Shown: positions 35,631 through 44,117 of the stretch, one piece after another
Position numbering within the stretch: the first letter of the stretch is position 1
How the letters are laid out: the number at the start of each line of letters is the position of its first letter
Assembly (NCBI GenBank): GCA_049658145.1
Contig: JBASOJ010000035.1
Coordinates: 1-56,002, forward strand
Length of the DNA stretch: 56,002 nt
Source: UBA6100 sp049658145
Lineage (GTDB): Bacteria; Actinomycetota; Coriobacteriia; Anaerosomatales; Anaerosomataceae
Direction: 5' to 3'
The notes under the pieces: model-generated
Database searches by the model: none
What the model was told of the DNA's origin: nothing
What the model saw: only the letters and a program-made list of their open reading frames with translations
Made by a program: the position numbers and the translations under genes

Positions 35631-37405
35631 GGATGCGCGTTGCGGACTACCTCACCGACGCGCTGTACCGCGCGGGCGGTGAGACGGTCTTCCTGGTGAC
35701 CGGCGGGATGATCATGCACCTCACGGATGCCCTGCTCGTACATCCGGACCAGAAGTGGGTGTCGTGCCACCACGAGCAGGCCGCGGTCATGGCCGCCGAC
35801 GCCTACGGTCGCTACACGAATCGCCTCGGCGTCGCGTACGTGACGGCGGGTCCCGGAGCGCTCAACACGCTCACCGGCGTTGTCGGTGCATACATCGATA
35901 CGGCGCCCGTCGTGATCGTCGCTGGCCAATCCAAGGTTTCCCAGGCCAAGGTGACGGGTCCCCGGCAGTTCGCGCTCCAGGGATTCAACACTCTGCCGCT
36001 CATGGAGCAGGTCACCAAGTACGCGGTCATGCTCGACGACGTGACCACCGTGCGGGAGCGCGTGGAGCACGCGATCTGGGAGGCGACCCACGGCAGGGTA
36101 GGCCCGGTGTGGATCGAGTGCCCGGTCGACATCCAGGGCGCTCTGTTCGACCCTGAGGACTATCCGGGCTTCGTGCCGCCGGCACCGGATCCCGCTGCAG
36201 CGGCGGGGCTGGAGCGCGCGGTGGCCCGCATCGCCGCGGCGCTGAAGGCGAGCGAGCGTCCATGCATCCTGGCGGGAGCAGGCGTGCGCTCCGCCGGGGC
36301 GACGGATGAGCTGCTCGCGCTGGTGGAGGGGGCCGGGATCCCGATCGTCACATCACGTCTGGGCATGGATCTCGTCGGCTTCGACAATCCGTACTTCGTG
36401 GGCCGGCCCGGCACGTACGGCGACCGTCCGGCCAACTTCACGGTTCAGAACTGCGATCTGCTGCTGACGGTAGGGTGCCGCCTGGCGCTCGGTCTGGTGG
36501 GGCACGACTTCCACACCTTTGCGCCGAAGGCTCTCAAGATCATGGTCGATGTCGACGAGCGAGAGCTCGAGAAGCCTGGCGTGGTGCCGGACATCCCGCT
36601 CCTTGCCGATGCCGCCGCGTTCCTGCCCGCTCTGCGGGAGTCGGTCACCGGCTGGAAGCTCGACAGTCCGCGCTGGATCGAGCGGACACGAGGGTGGAAG
36701 GAGCGCTACCCCGTCGACCTGCCCGAGTACGAGACCGAGATCGAGGGCGTCAACTCGTACCACTTCACGCGCGTCCTTTCGGACCACCTGGGTCCTGACG
36801 CCGTGTGCGTGCTCGACACGGGCTCGTGCTTCCACGTGTGGGCCCAGGCGTTTCGCGTCAAGCAGGGGCAGCGGCACATCATCACGGGCGGCCTGTCAAC
36901 GATGGGCTACATGCCCGCCGTGATCGGCGCTGCTGTGGCCGCAGGCGGCGACGACGTTTACTGCATCACCGGTGACGGCTCTATCCAGATGAACCTGCAG
37001 GAGCTTCAGACGATCCGCCACAACAACCTGCCGGTGAAGATGGTCATCTTCAACAACAACGGCTACCTGCTCATCCGGCATACGCAGGGGAACTTCATGA
37101 ACGGCCGGCTGATCGGCGAGGGTCCTGAGACCGGGGTGAGCTTCCCTGCGTTCCAGGACGTCGCTCACACGTACGGCATGGGGTACATGCGCATCGGCAG
37201 CGGCGCCGATCTTGAGCGGGGGATCGTGGACCTGATGGCGGCCGAGGGGCCGATCATCTGCGAGGTCATGACCCCCGCTCGTCAGCTCTTGATCCCGCGT
37301 GTCGCATCCAAGCAGCTCGAGGACGGAACGATGATCTCGATGCCGTACGACGACATGTTCCCGTTCATGCCCAGAGAGGAATACGAGGAGAACCAGTCAT
37401 CGTGA
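35627..37405 (+). CDS. ThDP-dependent acetolactate synthase-like enzyme, YerE-type candidate
   Basis: 592 aa with all three ALS-type domains. The ThDP-activating glutamate is E50 in CHHEQAA, and the magnesium/ThDP motif begins GDG at 449 and ends with NN near 478. In this setting, straight after rfbFGH, the likeliest relative is YerE of yersiniose synthesis, which decarboxylates pyruvate and adds the two-carbon unit to C4 of CDP-3,6-dideoxy-4-ketoglucose. An ordinary valine-pathway enzyme is less likely because no small subunit or ilvC is near. Start and stop overlap rfbH and the next gene by 4 bp each (ATGA, GTGA). The actual 2-oxo acid donor is unknown. Confidence 0.82.
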   Translation: MRMRVADYLTDALYRAGGETVFLVTGGMIMHLTDALLVHPDQKWVSCHHEQAAVMAADAYGRYTNRLGVAYVTAGPGALNTLTGVVGAYIDTAPVVIVAGQSKVSQAKVTGPRQFALQGFNTLPLMEQVTKYAVMLDDVTTVRERVEHAIWEATHGRVGPVWIECPVDIQGALFDPEDYPGFVPPAPDPAAAAGLERAVARIAAALKASERPCILAGAGVRSAGATDELLALVEGAGIPIVTSRLGMDLVGFDNPYFVGRPGTYGDRPANFTVQNCDLLLTVGCRLALGLVGHDFHTFAPKALKIMVDVDERELEKPGVVPDIPLLADAAAFLPALRESVTGWKLDSPRWIERTRGWKERYPVDLPEYETEIEGVNSYHFTRVLSDHLGPDAVCVLDTGSCFHVWAQAFRVKQGQRHIITGGLSTMGYMPAVIGAAVAAGGDDVYCITGDGSIQMNLQELQTIRHNNLPVKMVIFNNNGYLLIRHTQGNFMNGRLIGEGPETGVSFPAFQDVAHTYGMGYMRIGSGADLERGIVDLMAAEGPIICEVMTPARQLLIPRVASKQLEDGTMISMPYDDMFPFMPREEYEENQSS

Positions 37406-38304
37406 CCGATGCACCTCAGAAGCTGAGGGTCGCGATCCTCGGCAGCGGCAACATCGGCTCAGACCTGCTCAGCAAGGTCATGCGATCCGACATGCTGGAG
37501 TGCACGCTCTTCATCGGCCGGAACCTGTCCTCGAAGGGGATGGTCCGCGCCTCGTCTCTCGGCGTGCCCGTGTCCGACAGGAGCATCGAGGCCATAGTCC
37601 AGGATCCCGACGTGTGCGACCTCGTATTCGACGCCACATCGGCGCTGAGCCATACGCGGCATGCCGAGATCCTGGCCGAGATGAGCAAAGCGGTCATCGA
37701 CCTAACGCCGTCCAACCTGGGGCGGATGTGCGTCCCCGCCGTCAACCTGGAGGAATGCCTCACCGAGCAGAACGTGAACATGGTGACCTGTGGTGGCCAG
37801 GCGTCCATTCCGCTCGCGCGGGTGGTCGGGCAGGTATGTAAGGGCATCGAGTACATCGAGGTGGTCTCGCAGATCGCGTCGCGAAGCGCGGGGCCGGCCA
37901 CACGGCTCAACATCGACGAGTACATCGGCACCACCGAACGTGGAATCCACGAGTTCACCAACAGCCCCCGCGCGAAGGCGATTCTCAACCTGAACCCGGC
38001 TGTCCCGCCGGTCAACATGCAGGTCTCGCTGATGGCCATCGTCGGTGACCCCGACTTCGAGCGCCTGGTGCCCGAGATCGACGCCATGGTCGAGCGGATC
38101 CAGAGCTACGTACCCGGTTACCGGATGATCGTGCCCCCCAAGCTCGACAACGGCCGTCTCTTCATGATGGTGGGCGTACGCGGACTTGGCGACTACCTGC
38201 CGAGCTACGCCGGGAACCTCGACATCATCAACTGCGCCGCCATCGCCGTCGCCGAGGCGCACGCGCGGCGGGCGCAGGGACTCGCCGAGGGAGGACAAGC
38301 ATGA
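37402..38304 (+). CDS. acetaldehyde dehydrogenase (acylating), MhpF/DmpF family
   Basis: Interconverts acetaldehyde plus CoA and acetyl-CoA with NAD(H). The 300-aa protein has the NAD motif ILGSGNIGSDLL, DATSALSH, IDLTPSN and the catalytic C130 in MVTCGGQ, followed by SAGPATRLNIDEY; these match DmpF/MhpF closely. In meta-cleavage pathways it forms a channelled complex with a 4-hydroxy-2-oxovalerate aldolase, which is the next gene here. No aromatic-degradation gene is present. GTG 37402 overlaps the ThDP gene. Here it may run in reverse to supply acetaldehyde for sugar branching (inference). Confidence 0.9.
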   Translation: MTDAPQKLRVAILGSGNIGSDLLSKVMRSDMLECTLFIGRNLSSKGMVRASSLGVPVSDRSIEAIVQDPDVCDLVFDATSALSHTRHAEILAEMSKAVIDLTPSNLGRMCVPAVNLEECLTEQNVNMVTCGGQASIPLARVVGQVCKGIEYIEVVSQIASRSAGPATRLNIDEYIGTTERGIHEFTNSPRAKAILNLNPAVPPVNMQVSLMAIVGDPDFERLVPEIDAMVERIQSYVPGYRMIVPPKLDNGRLFMMVGVRGLGDYLPSYAGNLDIINCAAIAVAEAHARRAQGLAEGGQA

Positions 38305-39320
38305 GCAGACTCCTTGTCACGGACATCACGCTGCGCGACGGGAACCACGCGGTGGCTCACCAGCTCACCGCCGAGCAGCTGTCAGCGTACGCCGCGGCCG
38401 CCGATGCCGCGGGCGTGCCGATCGTCGAAGTCGGTCATGGCAACGGCATCGGAGCGTCCTCACTGCAGGTGGGCGAGGCGCTGATGACCGACGCCGAGAT
38501 GCTCGCCGTCGTCCGCAAGGCGCTCAAGCATGCCCGGATGAGCGTCCACGTGATCCCCGGCTTCGCGACCATCGAGAAGGACCTGCGCCCCGCCGTGGAA
38601 GCGGGCGTCGACGTCATCCGCGTCGCATCCCACTGCACGGAGGCGGACATAACCGAGCGGCATATCACGTTCGCGCGCGAACGGGGCAAGGAAGTCTACG
38701 GTGTTCTCATGATGAGCCACATGGCCCCCAAAGAAGTCCTTCTCGAAGAGGCGCGGAAGATGGAGCAGTACGGTGCCGAGGGAGTCGTCCTGATGGACTC
38801 GGCGGGAGCCTACACCCCTGCTGATGTGAGGGAGAAGATCGGCCATCTCGCCGAGGGGCTCTCGGTCCCGGTCGGATTCCACGCGCACAACAACCTCGGC
38901 CTGGCTGTGGGCAACACGCTTGCGGCCGCTGAGTCGGGCGCCTACATCGTCGACGGTGCGGCCGCCGGCTTCGGTGCGGGCGCCGGGAACGCGCAGCTCG
39001 AGGCCATCGTGGCCGTGCTTGAGAAGTACGGCTACGATACCGGGATCGATCTCTATGGCGTCTTGGATGCAGCCGATGTATGCCGGGCCCAACTCGTGGA
39101 GACACTGCCGAGCACCACGTCGACGAGTATCGTGAGCGGCCTCTTCGGGGTCTTCTCCGCGTTCCTCAAGCCGGTCAACCGGGCGGCGGCGGAGTATGGC
39201 GTCGACCCCCGAGATGTCTTCAAGGAACTCGGTCGCCGCGGCATCGTGGCCGGCCAGGAGGACATCATCATCGAGGTCGCCCGCGCGCTCGCCGGGGAGG
39301 GAACACGACATGAATCGTGA
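38301..39320 (+). CDS. 4-hydroxy-2-oxovalerate aldolase, MhpE/DmpG family
   Basis: Reversible aldolase for pyruvate plus acetaldehyde and 4-hydroxy-2-oxopentanoate. The 339-aa DRE-TIM barrel has R12, D13 and H16 in TLRDGNHA, and metal ligands H194 and H196 in HAHNN. The family features VASHCTEAD, LMMSHM and GAGAGNAQLE are present, and the C-terminal helices that contact the dehydrogenase are kept. ATG 38301 overlaps the dehydrogenase stop by 4 bp, so the usual complex is likely. Its position in a CDP-sugar operon is unusual and suggests a biosynthetic use. Confidence 0.92.
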   Translation: MSRLLVTDITLRDGNHAVAHQLTAEQLSAYAAAADAAGVPIVEVGHGNGIGASSLQVGEALMTDAEMLAVVRKALKHARMSVHVIPGFATIEKDLRPAVEAGVDVIRVASHCTEADITERHITFARERGKEVYGVLMMSHMAPKEVLLEEARKMEQYGAEGVVLMDSAGAYTPADVREKIGHLAEGLSVPVGFHAHNNLGLAVGNTLAAAESGAYIVDGAAAGFGAGAGNAQLEAIVAVLEKYGYDTGIDLYGVLDAADVCRAQLVETLPSTTSTSIVSGLFGVFSAFLKPVNRAAAEYGVDPRDVFKELGRRGIVAGQEDIIIEVARALAGEGTRHES

Positions 39321-40365
39321 TCTGGCCACCGCAGTGCGGGCGGACTGTGCTGCTGCCGCCACGAATCTGGCGGCCCTTGAGGCGCTGCGAGGTCAGCGAG
39401 TGCTGGTGACTGGCGGCATGGGCTTCATGGGCACCTGGATCGCCGAGATGGCGACCTGGCTGAACGACGACGCGGGGTTCGGGATCGACCTGCTGTTGCT
39501 CGCTCGGTCTGCCGAGGATTTCACGCGCCGGGCGCCGCACCTTGCCCGCCGCCCGGATGTCGCGCTCCTGGAGCAGGACGTTCGGGATGTGGCGGTGCTG
39601 CCCGAGGGTGTCACCTACGTGATCCACGCCGCGGGCACGCCGGACAATCGCGTGCATGTTGCCGATCCGCTGCGCATCATGAGCACGATCACCGACGGTA
39701 CTTCGGCGGTCATGCTGGCCTCCGCCGGGAGCGATGCGGTCAAGAAGATACTTCATGTGAGTTCCGGGCTCGTGTATGGCCCTCAGCCGCTCGAGCTTGA
39801 GCGTATTCCCGAGACGTACGCCGGCGGTCCCGATCCCAACTCGATCAGCGCGGTCTACGCTGAGGCGAAGCGCTTCGCGGAGACGATCGTGGCCGCGTGG
39901 CGGGGGACCGAGAAGCTTCCGGTCGTCACTGCGCGGCCATTCGCTTTCATCGGTCCGTACCAGGGGCTCGACAAGCCGTGGGCGGTCAACAACTTCCTTC
40001 GGGACGCACTGCTCGGAGTGCCGATCAGGATCCTCGGCGATGCCGATACCGTGCGCAGCTACATGTATCCGAGCGACATGGCGTTCTGGCTCCTGGCCAT
40101 CCTGGCCGATGGCAAGCCAGGGACGGCCTACAACGTCGGCGGCAGCGAGGCGATCACGCTCGGAGCGCTCGCCGATCGTATCGCCGGGACGTTCGACAGT
40201 CCGCCGACCGTCGTCTGTCGCCCCCTGGGGGAGCCGCGGATCAGCCGCTTCGTTCCCGATGTGAGGCGGGCCGAGACCGATCTCGGACTCAAGGTCACCG
40301 TCGATCTTGACCGCGCGATCAGTCGAACGCTCGAATGGCACCGGGTCGCTGCGGCCGGCGAGTGA
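39310..40365 (+). CDS. NAD-dependent epimerase/dehydratase (extended SDR)
   Basis: 351-aa extended SDR with an N-terminal tail of about 25 residues before the nucleotide site VLVTGGMGFMGTW, then VSSGLVYGP and the catalytic Y-x-x-x-K in SAVYAEAKRFAE, then ARPFAFIGPYQ. Such proteins reduce, epimerise or dehydrate nucleotide sugars. In a yersiniose-type pathway a reductase (YerF) acts on the ketone of the newly added branch; this gene is a candidate for that step, but only by position. ATG 39310 overlaps the aldolase gene by 11 bp. Confidence 0.78.
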   Translation: MNRDLATAVRADCAAAATNLAALEALRGQRVLVTGGMGFMGTWIAEMATWLNDDAGFGIDLLLLARSAEDFTRRAPHLARRPDVALLEQDVRDVAVLPEGVTYVIHAAGTPDNRVHVADPLRIMSTITDGTSAVMLASAGSDAVKKILHVSSGLVYGPQPLELERIPETYAGGPDPNSISAVYAEAKRFAETIVAAWRGTEKLPVVTARPFAFIGPYQGLDKPWAVNNFLRDALLGVPIRILGDADTVRSYMYPSDMAFWLLAILADGKPGTAYNVGGSEAITLGALADRIAGTFDSPPTVVCRPLGEPRISRFVPDVRRAETDLGLKVTVDLDRAISRTLEWHRVAAAGE

Positions 40366-41321
40366 GCGGCGTGAGCAAGCGTGTCGCGATACTGGGGGCC
40401 ACCGGCCATGTGGGCAAGTGCCTGACCGCTGCCCTGCTTGCTCGCGGGGAACACTCCGTCACGGCGGTGGTTCGCAACGGCCCTCGCCTCACGGCCTTCC
40501 TCTCGAATGTGACCAACGGTATGGCGTGTGCGGCGCGCTCCTTCGACGACTTCGGCGCGGGTGAGTACGACACCGTGGTGAACTGCGTCGGTGTGGGGAC
40601 GCCCGGCGCGGTGGCGGAGGTCGGGGCGGGCATCTTCGAGATCACGGAGCACTTCGACGCACTCGTGCTCGACTACCAGCAACGGCACCCGGACACTCGC
40701 TACATAGCGTTCAGCAGCGGAGCGGCCTACTGCGGCGACTTCGCCGAACCGGCGTCCGAGTGCACGCAGGCACGCGTCGCCATCAACGCCCTGTCGCCCG
40801 CGGACTACTACGGGATCGCGAAGCTTGCGTCGGAGTCGAAGCACCGGGCGATGACCGATCGCCCGATCGTCGATCTGCGGCTGTTCGGGTTCTTCTCCCG
40901 ATACGCCGACATGGACGCTCACTACTTCATGACCGACGTGTACCATGCTCTCGCGCAGCGGGTGACCCTGACGGTTGGGCCCGACGACGTCGTCCGGGAC
41001 TACGTCGACCCGGACGATCTGTGCGCGATGGTGTGCGCCGTCCTCGACGCCGAGCCATGCAACGACGTCTTCGACCTGTACAGCGCCGCCCCGGCATCCA
41101 AGTTCGACATCATCTCCACGTTCGCCGCACGCTACGGTCTGACGTACGATGTCCTGGACAGCCCGGTCGGCGGTACGGCGACCGGCAGCAAGCCCAACTA
41201 CTACTCGACGAATCACAGAGCCGCGCGTCTCGGGTACCACCCGACGTATACCTCGATCGAGAGCCTCGAGAGGCAGATCGACGTGTTGCTCGAACTCCAG
41301 GGGGGAGCACCGCGTGAGTGA
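40362..41321 (+). CDS. SDR family protein of the nucleotide-sugar type
   Basis: 319-aa protein with VAILGATGHVGKCL at the nucleotide site and FSSGAAYCG followed by ADYYGIAKLASE, in which Y and K have catalytic spacing. LRLFGFFSRY and RDYVDPDDL match the sugar-binding side of extended SDRs. Specificity is unknown; it may modify the branched CDP-sugar made by the upstream genes. GTG 40362 overlaps the previous stop (GTGA); GTG 40371 is an alternative. The next gene overlaps its end by 8 bp. Confidence 0.72.
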   Translation: MSGVSKRVAILGATGHVGKCLTAALLARGEHSVTAVVRNGPRLTAFLSNVTNGMACAARSFDDFGAGEYDTVVNCVGVGTPGAVAEVGAGIFEITEHFDALVLDYQQRHPDTRYIAFSSGAAYCGDFAEPASECTQARVAINALSPADYYGIAKLASESKHRAMTDRPIVDLRLFGFFSRYADMDAHYFMTDVYHALAQRVTLTVGPDDVVRDYVDPDDLCAMVCAVLDAEPCNDVFDLYSAAPASKFDIISTFAARYGLTYDVLDSPVGGTATGSKPNYYSTNHRAARLGYHPTYTSIESLERQIDVLLELQGGAPRE

Positions 41322-42261
41322 TGGGGCATCCAGGCGATCGATCTCGATCGTCACGCCTGCGTACAACGAGGAAGACAACGTCGATGAGCTGACGCGACGT
41401 CTCGCGGAGGTCGCTGCAGCCAACCCCGCGTACGACTTCGAGATCATCGTCGTGGAGAACGGATCGACCGATGGCACGTTCGAGCGCCTACTCGAGGCGC
41501 ACGCACGGGATCCTCGCGTAAAGATCCTTCGGCTCTCACGCAACTTCGGCGCTGACGGGGGCGTGACCTCCGGACTCTCCTACGCACGTGGGGACGCCGC
41601 GGTCATCATGTCCGCCGACCTCCAGGACCCGCCGGAGCTCATCACCGAGTTCATCAAGGCATGGGAAGAGGGATACGAGAACGTCTTCCAGATCGTGACG
41701 AAGCGCGAGGGCACGAGCGCGATGCGTCGGGTGAACTCGCAGGCATTCTATTGGCTGATCAACGCGATGACAGGCGGGCTCTTCCCACGGAACGTCTCCG
41801 ACTTCCGCCTTGTCGATCGCCGGGTGTACGAGACGGTCAACAGCATGAACGAGCACAATCGGTTCATGCGCGGGATGTTCTACTGGGTCGGTTTCAGGTC
41901 CAAAGGCATAGAGCACGCGAGGTCGCCGCGATTCGCAGGGGAGAGCAAGGCGAACACACGCACGGTGCTTGCTCTGGCGGTCAAGGGGATACTGTCGTAC
42001 TCGTACGTCCCGCTCCGGGCCATCACGTACATGGGCATGGCGGTGTCACTTGGTGCGTTCCTACTGCTGTTCTACGTCGTGTTCCGTGCCATCTTCCACG
42101 GTGTGCCGTTCGCCGGGTACGGCACGATCATGGGTGTGATGCTGCTCATGTTCGGCTTCTTGTTCACCATGCTTGGCGTGGTCGCCGAGTATGTGGGTCT
42201 CATCTACGAAGAGGTCAAGCAGCGGCCGAACTTCATCGTGAGAGAAGAAGTCGGGTTCTAG
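41314..42261 (+). CDS. GtrB/ArnC-like glycosyltransferase with two membrane helices
   Basis: 315-aa GT2 enzyme that would load a sugar onto undecaprenyl phosphate at the inner face of the membrane. Begins ISIVTPAYNEEDNVDEL, has MSADLQDPPEL for metal and nucleotide binding, and RGMFYWVGFRSKGIEH, then two long membrane helices (about 230-253 and 266-290). This is the GtrB/ArnC/DPM1 layout. It ends the rfbF-led operon, so the CDP-branched sugar or another activated sugar may be its donor. A GtrA homologue lies at 29773. Start GTG 41314 overlaps the preceding gene. Confidence 0.87.
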   Translation: MSDGASRRSISIVTPAYNEEDNVDELTRRLAEVAAANPAYDFEIIVVENGSTDGTFERLLEAHARDPRVKILRLSRNFGADGGVTSGLSYARGDAAVIMSADLQDPPELITEFIKAWEEGYENVFQIVTKREGTSAMRRVNSQAFYWLINAMTGGLFPRNVSDFRLVDRRVYETVNSMNEHNRFMRGMFYWVGFRSKGIEHARSPRFAGESKANTRTVLALAVKGILSYSYVPLRAITYMGMAVSLGAFLLLFYVVFRAIFHGVPFAGYGTIMGVMLLMFGFLFTMLGVVAEYVGLIYEEVKQRPNFIVREEVGF

Positions 42262-42267
42262 GGCGAT

Positions 42268-42286
42268 CGCCGAGATTCGCTCGGCG
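42268..42286 (+). terminator. hairpin after the GtrB-like gene
   Basis: CGCCGAG (42268-42274) pairs perfectly with CTCGGCG (42280-42286) around a 5-nt loop, 6 bp after the stop of the GtrB-like gene. No T-run follows; it may still mark the end of the rfbF-led operon. The rest of the gap to 42468 holds no supported gene. Confidence 0.4.
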
Positions 42287-42468
42287 CCCGGGTGTAGACG
42301 GTCTCTCTGCCGGTAGGTTGCCTCGTCTGCGCGGCGCGCGGGCCGACTTCAGGAATCTACCCAGGGTACCGCTCTTCGTGTGCGCGCCGCAGATGTGGGA
42401 GAATGCGCTGGTCACACGGTGAAGATGCCGCTGGCGCAGTAATCGGAAGCACCCTGGGAGACTACCTG

Positions 42469-44091
42469 GTGATTGCGCGCATGACTGAACTAGGCGATAC
42501 GGCGACGAGCCGCTCCGGCGGCATGAGGCGCGAGGCCGCCTTCATTGCGGCCGTCTACACGATCTCGTGGGGGCTCCTGCTGTCCGCAAGCGGCCGGTAC
42601 TGGGATGACTGGGCCGCGCTCGATCTCGGTGCGGCCGCTTCCTCGGCCTGGTCGAGGCAGCAGGGTCTGTTCTGGCAACTCGATCTGCTCGAGCTTCTCT
42701 CGGCGCTTCCCGGCACCGAGCGCATCGGCCACATTCTTGTGTTCTTTGCGTATCTCGCCTGCGCGCTCATCCTTCATGCGCTTCTCGGGCGGGTGGGGGG
42801 CTTGAGTCGGCAGGCTCGCGTCCTGCTCCCCGCTCTCTTTGCGGTCTTCCCCGTCAACGCATCCCGCTATGCGCTTGCGACCCTGATGTACGCGGTATCC
42901 CTGCTGGTATTCATGGTCGGCTGGTGGATGATCGCCGTGGACGTGAAGGCGCCGAGCATCACTCGCAGGGTGGCAGCCGCCGCACTGCTGCTGTTCTCTC
43001 TCTTGTCGATGGGATCCCTGATGGTCTTCATCGCGGTCATCCCGATGTATCTGGCATGGGTATACGTCCGCGCCCGGGAGGGACACCCCGAGCTCCGCAC
43101 GATGCTGATGCGCTACGGGTTCCTGATCGGATTGCCGATCGTGGCCCTATTCGTTCGTTCGATGGCTCTGCAGCCGTCTGGAATCTATGCGAACTACAAC
43201 AGCCTGTCTCTCGGCGGAGCCATGAGGGCAGCGGGCATGCTGCCGACAGCGTTCCAGACCTCGATCCTCGAGCCGGTCGTGCGGGCATTCGGATCGAATC
43301 TGCTTCTGGTCGTGCTTGGGGGGCTCGCATGCTACTCGGTCGCCTTGCTGTTGTTGGCGACGACGGGCGAGGGCTCAAAGACATCCTGGATTGAGCCGGT
43401 GGCCATGCTCGGGTCGGGGATCGTGGTATTCGTTCTGGCCGCGTTCCCCTACCTTGCCGTCGACAAGATGCCCATGCTCGGTGGCTGGGAAAGTCGCCAC
43501 CAGATCCTGGTGCCGTTCGCCGGGGCGCTCGTTGTGTATGCCGGCGTCTCACTCGTAGTGCGTCTTCTGGCCCTCGAAGAGCGGGCCGCGGTGCTGATCA
43601 CGTCCCTCCTTCTCAGCGCGTTCGTGTTCGCGAATCTGTTCGCTTCGTTCGACCTTCAGGCGGAATGGTACAAGCAGGTCTCGCTCATGCAGCGGATGGC
43701 CGAGAGCGAGGAGATGGAGCGCGGGCGCCACTTCATCTTCACCGATCTTGCGGCTGATCTGAACGCGGCAAAGCCGGAATACACCGCGTATGAGTACAAC
43801 GGAATGATGCGCATGGCCATGGGCGATGCGACTCGATTCGGCGTCGACGCGAACGGGATCGCATTCTTCGATCCGCTCCTGATGCGCCAGCACCAGCAGT
43901 ACAACTGCTGGGAGTACGAGCCCACCCCCGTGCGGTACGGAGTCACGATCACCCACGGCGAGCAGGACGTGACCCGGACCCGGGCCGTCCTCGGCCTGAT
44001 GTGGCGGGAGGTCTTCGCGCCCGACGAGTTTCGTGAGCGGGTGGCCGATGTCGTTAGAATAGAGGTCGAACGGTTGCCGGACGCGGAGTAG
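42469..44091 (+). CDS. polytopic membrane protein, probable GT-C glycosyltransferase
   Basis: 540 aa with about ten membrane helices and a C-terminal soluble domain of about 130 residues. The first extracytoplasmic loop has GRYWDDWAALD; the DDW pair fits the catalytic acidic motif of GT-C enzymes such as those acting after GtrA/GtrB. I cannot name a family. GTG 42469 is chosen because GGGAG lies 8 nt upstream; ATG 42403 and ATG 42481 are alternatives. It follows the GtrB-like gene, which points to use of a polyprenyl-linked sugar. The soluble C-terminus contains a cysteine-tryptophan segment (YNCWEYEP). Confidence 0.65.
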   Translation: MIARMTELGDTATSRSGGMRREAAFIAAVYTISWGLLLSASGRYWDDWAALDLGAAASSAWSRQQGLFWQLDLLELLSALPGTERIGHILVFFAYLACALILHALLGRVGGLSRQARVLLPALFAVFPVNASRYALATLMYAVSLLVFMVGWWMIAVDVKAPSITRRVAAAALLLFSLLSMGSLMVFIAVIPMYLAWVYVRAREGHPELRTMLMRYGFLIGLPIVALFVRSMALQPSGIYANYNSLSLGGAMRAAGMLPTAFQTSILEPVVRAFGSNLLLVVLGGLACYSVALLLLATTGEGSKTSWIEPVAMLGSGIVVFVLAAFPYLAVDKMPMLGGWESRHQILVPFAGALVVYAGVSLVVRLLALEERAAVLITSLLLSAFVFANLFASFDLQAEWYKQVSLMQRMAESEEMERGRHFIFTDLAADLNAAKPEYTAYEYNGMMRMAMGDATRFGVDANGIAFFDPLLMRQHQQYNCWEYEPTPVRYGVTITHGEQDVTRTRAVLGLMWREVFAPDEFRERVADVVRIEVERLPDAE

Positions 44092-44117
44092 CCGCGACAT
44101 CGACAGGAGTCTGAGGC

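Noticed and set aside
35627..37405. The ThDP enzyme as the housekeeping acetolactate synthase of branched-chain amino acid synthesis
   Set aside because: No ilvN or ilvC is adjacent, and the gene overlaps rfbH and the acetaldehyde dehydrogenase gene by 4 bp each, so a sugar role fits better. It cannot be excluded without biochemical data.
37402..39320. Aldolase and dehydrogenase as a remnant of an aromatic meta-cleavage operon
   Set aside because: No dioxygenase, hydrolase or hydratase gene of such a pathway is nearby, both genes are intact, and both are overlapped on each side by nucleotide-sugar genes.
42262..42468. A riboswitch before the GT-C-like gene
   Set aside because: Apart from the 7-bp hairpin directly after the upstream stop, no extended pairing or known consensus could be found.
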